From Cyanobacteria bacterium HKST-UBA02 (GTDB lineage Bacteria > Cyanobacteriota > Vampirovibrionia > Obscuribacterales > Obscuribacteraceae): DNA of 16,297 nt. Numbering within the stretch: position 1 is the first letter of the stretch; the number at the start of each line of letters is the position of its first letter. The stretch covers positions 1 to 16,297 of the forward strand of contig JAGQHH010000252.1 of NCBI GenBank assembly GCA_020431945.1. Direction: 5' to 3'. The translations under genes and the position numbers were made by a program. The notes beneath the pieces are model-generated. The model was not told the DNA's origin and did no database searches. It saw only the letters and a list, made by a program, of their open reading frames with translations. Below, piece after piece: positions 11,522-16,297 of this stretch.

Positions 11522-13411
11522 ATGCCTAGAATAACTATCCTGCCCGATCATGTCGCCAGTCAGATTGCCGCCGGAGAGGTGGTAGAGCGCCCTTCTTCCG
11601 TTGTCAAAGAGCTGGTCGAGAACTCCATCGATTCCGGAGCGTCCCGCATCCAGATCGATATAAGCAAAGACTGCCGTGACATCAGAGTCGCCGACAACGG
11701 CTGCGGAATGACCCCGGACGATGCTGCCCTGGCATTTCAGCGGCATGCCACTTCCAAACTGACAGCCGCCGCCGATCTCGAGAGCCTCTCCACCCTTGGC
11801 TTCCGGGGCGAGGCTCTGCCCAGTATCGCCTCCATATCTCACTTCACCTGCCTGACCCGCGCCCGGGAAGCAGCCACCGGCACCCGGGTCGAAGCAGAAG
11901 ACGGCAAAGTCACCGTTACCGAGACGGGGTGCGCCCCCGGAACCGTGATGGAAGTGAAAGATCTTTTCTATAACGTTCCGGCTCGCTTGAAGTTCTTGAA
12001 GAAGGGCAATACTGAATTCGCCCATATTCAAGAGATCGTCCAGAGCCTGGCTGTCAGCTATCCCGCCGTAGCCTTCGAGCTCAAGCTCGACGGCAGACCG
12101 CGATTCGCCACTGCCGGTCAGGGCGATCTACAAAGCACCATCAAAGAAGCCCGGCTTTTCTCTGGAGACGAGTCTCTCTGCGAGGTCAATCTCGAGACCG
12201 AGAATCTGGTAATCAGTGGTTATCTGGCCAGACCCACCCATTTCAGAGGCGATCGCAAAGCGATCATGAGTATAGTGAACGGGCGTCCGGTACGCTGCCC
12301 ACTTACTTTCAAAGCTCTGGACTATGCCTACTCCGACCTCATACCCCGGGGTCGCTACCCCATGGCCGTAATCAAGATCGATCTCGACCCTTCTCATGTC
12401 GACGTGAATATCCACCCGACCAAGAAAGAGATAAAGTACGACAACGGCAATGAGATCTACACGGCCCTGCATCGTGCCATATCGCAATCCCTCACCCAGC
12501 CGCGCCGGGACCTGATGGAATCGATCAGAGCCGCCCGCGAAAATGTGCTCGAATCGCAGGCGGAGACAGCGGACTCTTACCCGGCAGCAGTCTTCGCCGA
12601 ATTGCGACCCCGCACTGTCGGAGCCAACGCCAATTCCGATTCGATGCCCACCACCATGGTGAGATCTCAAGAAAGCCGTTACTCGACATCGGAAGACAGT
12701 TCCGACCAGCTTTCCTTCCGTGATTCTCTCTCATACGCCCCGGGCAGGAAAGAGATCATCAACACCGTTTCCCTGGCAGAAACCAGCACCCTGAGCGGCA
12801 TCACCACCGAATCAGAGGTCCGCCTGCCCGCCGGCTGGCGCCTGGCAGGCTATCTGCACAACACCTATTTCATCTTCGAAACAGACGAAGGTATTGAAAT
12901 AATCGAGCAACACATCGCCCATGAGCGCTTCCTCTATGAAAAACTCCTGGCCGGTCAGGAGACCAGAGGACGAACCAGCAGCGATTCCCAGCGCCTCTGC
13001 ATAGCCGTTCCTCTGACTCTTTCCAGCGAGCAGATTGAGACCCTCAGGGAGGGTATGGAAGGTTTGCGGAGCCTCGGCTTCGACTTCGAAATCGAGGAAA
13101 CAGACGGCAGAACACAGGCTTCCTGCATTCAGGTTCCCCTGGAGATGGCCCATCAGAATTATGCTCTGATCATTCAGAAGATGATCGACGATATAGGAGA
13201 CTCCGATTCAGCGGCGGTGCCTCTCGATGCCACCAAGTCCATCGCCTGCCAGGCTGCCGTCAAGAACGGCATGACCTTGAGCGAAGCCGACATACTGAAA
13301 CTGGTCAGCGCCTGGCTCGGCACTCCAAGACATGACACCTGCCCGCACGGTCGTCCGGTCCGTCTCAAGTTCACGCGTCAAAAGCTATTCGATCTATTTC
13401 ATCCGGCCTGA
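11522..13411 (+). CDS. mutL: DNA mismatch repair protein MutL
   Basis: MutL links mismatch recognition by MutS to strand removal. The 629 residues match the family. The N-terminal GHKL ATPase has IAAGEVVERP (15-24), ELVENSID (30-37), DNGCGM (58-63), HATSKL (75-80) and GFRGEAL (93-99), followed by a transducer domain with NGRPV (253-257) and DVNIHPTKKE (294-303). A polar linker covers about 330-435. The C-terminal dimerisation domain has an endonuclease motif in the form EQHIAHERFLYE (462-473) plus CPHGRP (607-612), so strand nicking is likely. The first motif residue is Glu where Asp is usual, and the ACK/ACR motif reads ACQ (576-578). The protein would act in a methyl-independent system, as expected without MutH. 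Its 3' end overlaps the convergent gene by 13 bp. Confidence 0.96.
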   Translation: MPRITILPDHVASQIAAGEVVERPSSVVKELVENSIDSGASRIQIDISKDCRDIRVADNGCGMTPDDAALAFQRHATSKLTAAADLESLSTLGFRGEALPSIASISHFTCLTRAREAATGTRVEAEDGKVTVTETGCAPGTVMEVKDLFYNVPARLKFLKKGNTEFAHIQEIVQSLAVSYPAVAFELKLDGRPRFATAGQGDLQSTIKEARLFSGDESLCEVNLETENLVISGYLARPTHFRGDRKAIMSIVNGRPVRCPLTFKALDYAYSDLIPRGRYPMAVIKIDLDPSHVDVNIHPTKKEIKYDNGNEIYTALHRAISQSLTQPRRDLMESIRAARENVLESQAETADSYPAAVFAELRPRTVGANANSDSMPTTMVRSQESRYSTSEDSSDQLSFRDSLSYAPGRKEIINTVSLAETSTLSGITTESEVRLPAGWRLAGYLHNTYFIFETDEGIEIIEQHIAHERFLYEKLLAGQETRGRTSSDSQRLCIAVPLTLSSEQIETLREGMEGLRSLGFDFEIEETDGRTQASCIQVPLEMAHQNYALIIQKMIDDIGDSDSAAVPLDATKSIACQAAVKNGMTLSEADILKLVSAWLGTPRHDTCPHGRPVRLKFTRQKLFDLFHPA

Positions 13412-16297
13412 TTGCGAAAGCGCGACAGAGCATCAGCCTTCTGCCCGATACTGCGCAGGTGGAATTTGACCACTTCCGGGCTGTAGAGCTCGAGGGCCTT
13501 GAGGGCCGGACTCTGAGCCGAATGGTGTCCGCCCAGCACGACTTGCAAGAGAGGCTCCACCAGACGGTCGTCTTTCACACCGGAAGCGAGAATCACACCT
13601 TCCGACTGCTGGCTGGGGGACTTGCTGGTAAGCAGAGAACCGAGCCGGGTGACAAGCTTTTCGTGACGGACCACGTCGAGTAGATTCTGGGCCTTGGTGG
13701 CAACGGTTCGGTCGCGGCTGAAAGTGAGATTGCCCAGCATATGATCGAGATCCAGGCTCTGCTTCAGATTGAGATTCTCCATGGCGGCCATCTGCAGGCT
13801 CGGGTGCCGGAGCGCCCTGCCGAGAAAGGCAGTCTTGAAACTATCGCCGTACTCGGCTCCGGAAGCGACATCCAGTACTTCGTCGAAGACCAACCTCCGG
13901 CCGCGAGCATCAGGCATCCTGTCGATGAGCTCCATCAACTCCGGCAGCCCATCCCGGTTCCCTTGCAAATCGAGGAAGCGCTCATAAGCGTCGGCGTTGT
14001 GCCCGCGCTGTGCCCTGATTCGCTCACGAGCCATTCCTTTGACGGGCGAATCAGGCCGCCCATGCTCGAGAAGGAAATCGAAACCATCATGTCCGTAATT
14101 GCGAGCGTTGAGCCGGTAAGCCGCGTCGAATGCCACGTCTTGCAGAGTCGGGAGGTCCACCACCGAGCCCTCATGCCCGAAACCGACCCCCTTCAGGGCA
14201 GGCACCGCTTCCGGTGTCACAGCCAGAGCCGGATCGGTAGCCAGTTTGACTAAAGAAGCCGTGTGTAACTCCGGATCACCAAATTGAACGAGGAGCTCGG
14301 CTGCCGCTGCCTTCTCGGCAGGTGTCCCTGAGACCAGACGGTTCTCCAGAATCTTCACGGCCTCGGGAAGGACATTCCGCTGGACATATTCGACCCGGTT
14401 GTTATACATAGAGCCCAGGGTATTCCTGCTTCCTGCATAAGGCTGACCCAGCGCCCAGGAAAGATTCTTGGCATAGACAGCCGTCCGCACCGGGGCATTC
14501 TCTGCCAGATTGTAGAAACTGTCTACGTCGGAAGAAAGGAACTCCTCTCCCATATGAACGGCAAAGTCTTCACCGGGCTCGGTGCGAGCATAGGAGCGGA
14601 TATAGAACTTGTCGGTGCCGCCCCCCCTGGTGGACGGGTAGAAGTCTTTGGCGCCATTTTCGGACACAGCAGTCTCGCCGACCGGAACATCTTTGTCCAC
14701 CATATTTGCCAGGCGGGCTAGATTTTCATGACCCGGATTCTTGCCGCCCGAGAGATGGGTCCATTCGTGCTTGCCGAATTCCTGAATTACCGAACGGTCG
14801 ACACCATCGACGATCTCGACCCGGGGACGGTAATAGGTGATGCGACCGTCACTTCCGGCTGTCGCAGCCGTCTCGAACGAATTGCCGTAAAACTGCCTGT
14901 TCCAGAGGTCCCCTATGTAAGGCTCATCGCTGATCACGATATCTTTCACAAAATTGGCATTGGGCAACTCGTCGAGAACCGTGATCATGTCTTCGGGAAG
15001 AGCCAGATTGCGGTTGGGGTGGCTCAGCAGCTTCAAGCGCGCCGCCACCACAGGCAGTGAGGATTCTGCATCTCCGGCAGGCATATACTCCTTCAGCAAA
15101 CCCATATGGTCGCTGGTTTTGCCCCATTCAGAGGCGATTCTGGAGCGCTGACCGAAATCGAGCTTGTCGTACGGCACCTCGGTATCCGCTGTGAGCCGCA
15201 ATTGTCGCAGGGCTTCCATCTGCCTGGTGACTTTGCCGGATGGCGAGTCTTTTACCAGAATCCTGGCATTGTGCCCTTCGACGTCATAAGCGACTACTTT
15301 CTCGGTTCGGAACTTCAAGAAGTCGAAGAACTTCTGTTTAGACTCATAGGGGCCCTTGACCCCTTCAGGCTTGTACAGAAACTGCTCGGTAGCGGTGGTG
15401 CCCCGGCCGAGCCTGCCGTTGAGCTCGGTGAATCTAATTCGCCCGGGCGGGGGCTCGAGTCTATCGAGACCCACGGGCTCCAGTGCATCCTCGACTCGCT
15501 GCTTGGTCTTGAAGCTCCTCGCCCCGACTTCCTCGAGAGCCAGAGAGCGACTCCTGGAGAATTCAGCTGCGTCCCGGATAAGACTCGGTCGCTCAACGGC
15601 ATGAGAACCGGCCATCATGACGGTTCCCGTAACCGCCCCGATCATCCCGGACGTATTGATCAGAGAGAGGCTCTCACTGAACGACTTGCCTTGCTTGACC
15701 GCCTCGATGCCACCGATGACGGCTCCGGATGTGTACCCGGAGGTGCCGCCGACGAAGAGGGCGGCAGCCCCCGGCGAAATAGCGCTGCGCCTGAGAGCCG
15801 AGCTGGTCAGGTTGGCAGCCCGCATGCCGACGAGCCCGCCAGGCAGGTTGATCAGTGCGCCCACCGTGCCGGCCTTGGCGATAGAACCGGCACCCTGCAT
15901 CAGTGAGACATTGCCGCTCTCGTCGATCCAAGAATGCGAGTCGAAACCGGCTTTCACCGCACCGAAGCCGAAACCGGCCGTGAGATGGGTAGCCGACTCG
16001 GCCACCAGTCCGTTTCCGAGCCTGCTGGCGGTGAAAGTCTGCAAACCGCTGCCCGGAAGCATCGACCGGCCGACTTTATTGAGCGCCACACCTTCAGCGA
16101 AATTGAGAGCGAAGCTACCCACACTGTCGCCGAGTCCGGCATGGGGGTCCACCAGGAGGGTGGATCGGGCGAGACCGGCAGTCAGACCCCTGAATTTGGG
16201 AATCATGGCAATGGTATCGGCGGTCACCTGGGCGGCGAAATCATGTTTGCCTGCTCTCTCGATGGCTTCCTGTTGACTGTCCGGAGCATCGATCAGA
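13399..16297 (-). CDS. Giant zincin-type protease-like protein with helical repeats (N-terminus outside window)
   Basis: The frame stays open to the right edge, giving at least 965 residues; a GTG at 16227 would allow 942 but has no special support as a start. Numbering from that GTG, residues 1-210 are Gly/Ala/Ser-rich and weakly hydrophobic (LFVGGTSGYTSGAVIGG near 157-173). Residues 220-420 are mixed alpha/beta. A metallopeptidase-like domain covers about 420-600, with HEWTH at 487-491 (DNA 14755-14769) and, 62 residues on, RSYARTEPGEDFA, where Glu553 is the likely third zinc ligand. This is the arrangement of gluzincins such as the anthrax-lethal-factor-like families. Residues 615-930 form helical pairs of HEAT-like character. 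No substrate is known; export cannot be judged without the N-terminus. It is convergent with mutL, overlapping it by 13 bp. Confidence 0.75.
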   Translation of the reverse strand, partial: LIDAPDSQQEAIERAGKHDFAAQVTADTIAMIPKFRGLTAGLARSTLLVDPHAGLGDSVGSFALNFAEGVALNKVGRSMLPGSGLQTFTASRLGNGLVAESATHLTAGFGFGAVKAGFDSHSWIDESGNVSLMQGAGSIAKAGTVGALINLPGGLVGMRAANLTSSALRRSAISPGAAALFVGGTSGYTSGAVIGGIEAVKQGKSFSESLSLINTSGMIGAVTGTVMMAGSHAVERPSLIRDAAEFSRSRSLALEEVGARSFKTKQRVEDALEPVGLDRLEPPPGRIRFTELNGRLGRGTTATEQFLYKPEGVKGPYESKQKFFDFLKFRTEKVVAYDVEGHNARILVKDSPSGKVTRQMEALRQLRLTADTEVPYDKLDFGQRSRIASEWGKTSDHMGLLKEYMPAGDAESSLPVVAARLKLLSHPNRNLALPEDMITVLDELPNANFVKDIVISDEPYIGDLWNRQFYGNSFETAATAGSDGRITYYRPRVEIVDGVDRSVIQEFGKHEWTHLSGGKNPGHENLARLANMVDKDVPVGETAVSENGAKDFYPSTRGGGTDKFYIRSYARTEPGEDFAVHMGEEFLSSDVDSFYNLAENAPVRTAVYAKNLSWALGQPYAGSRNTLGSMYNNRVEYVQRNVLPEAVKILENRLVSGTPAEKAAAAELLVQFGDPELHTASLVKLATDPALAVTPEAVPALKGVGFGHEGSVVDLPTLQDVAFDAAYRLNARNYGHDGFDFLLEHGRPDSPVKGMARERIRAQRGHNADAYERFLDLQGNRDGLPELMELIDRMPDARGRRLVFDEVLDVASGAEYGDSFKTAFLGRALRHPSLQMAAMENLNLKQSLDLDHMLGNLTFSRDRTVATKAQNLLDVVRHEKLVTRLGSLLTSKSPSQQSEGVILASGVKDDRLVEPLLQVVLGGHHSAQSPALKALELYSPEVVKFHLRSIGQKADALSRFRNQAG

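Overview
The window looks like chromosomal DNA of a free-living bacterium. Coding regions are fairly GC-rich (high 50s percent by eye), spacers are AT-richer, and most genes have Shine-Dalgarno sites (AAGGAG, GAGGAGG). The very large Gly/Ala-rich zincin-plus-helical-repeat protein at the right edge resembles proteins I associate with the non-photosynthetic cyanobacterial sister lineage (Melainabacteria/Vampirovibrionia, Obscuribacterales-like). That placement is a memory-based impression, not a demonstrated assignment. I see no tRNA, rRNA, IS element, prophage gene or CRISPR array.

Layout. At 21-816 (minus) there is a two-gene unit: a small helical protein, then a small four-helix membrane protein. 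The spacer 817-1232 carries a folded leader ahead of that unit and the upstream region of hisS. hisS (1233-2537, plus) meets a small membrane-protein gene (2538-2909, minus) stop to stop with no gap. From the short divergent spacer at 2910-3023 a futalosine-pathway radical SAM gene (mqnC-like, 3024-4100) runs right. It is followed by an unknown 166-residue helical protein (4384-4884) with a strong terminator.

5024-7202 is a minus-strand operon: a beta-CASP metallo-beta-lactamase RNase, then an unknown 179-residue protein, then a terminator. A spacer of about 700 bp (7203-7909) with several nested inverted repeats separates it from a rhomboid protease gene (7910-8650) with its own terminator. 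8778-10653 is a tight plus-strand operon: glycerophosphodiester phosphodiesterase, a multi-pass membrane protein and a small two-helix membrane protein, ended by a terminator. A creatininase-fold protein with altered metal ligands (10761-11492) and mutL (11522-13411) follow. Both lack a Shine-Dalgarno site and have a -10-like hexamer just before the ATG, which suggests leaderless mRNAs. The last gene, on the minus strand, overlaps the 3' end of mutL by 13 bp and runs off the right edge. It encodes a protein of at least 965 residues with a HEWTH zinc-protease motif and a helical-repeat C-terminal half.

Functionally the window mixes housekeeping genes (hisS, mutL, quinone synthesis, RNA processing) with membrane and lipid functions (rhomboid, GDPD, small membrane proteins). 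No single pathway ties it together. The least explained items are the giant zincin, the creatininase-like probable pseudoenzyme, the RNase with a changed motif 4, and two structured non-coding regions (about 853-1010 and 7264-7557).
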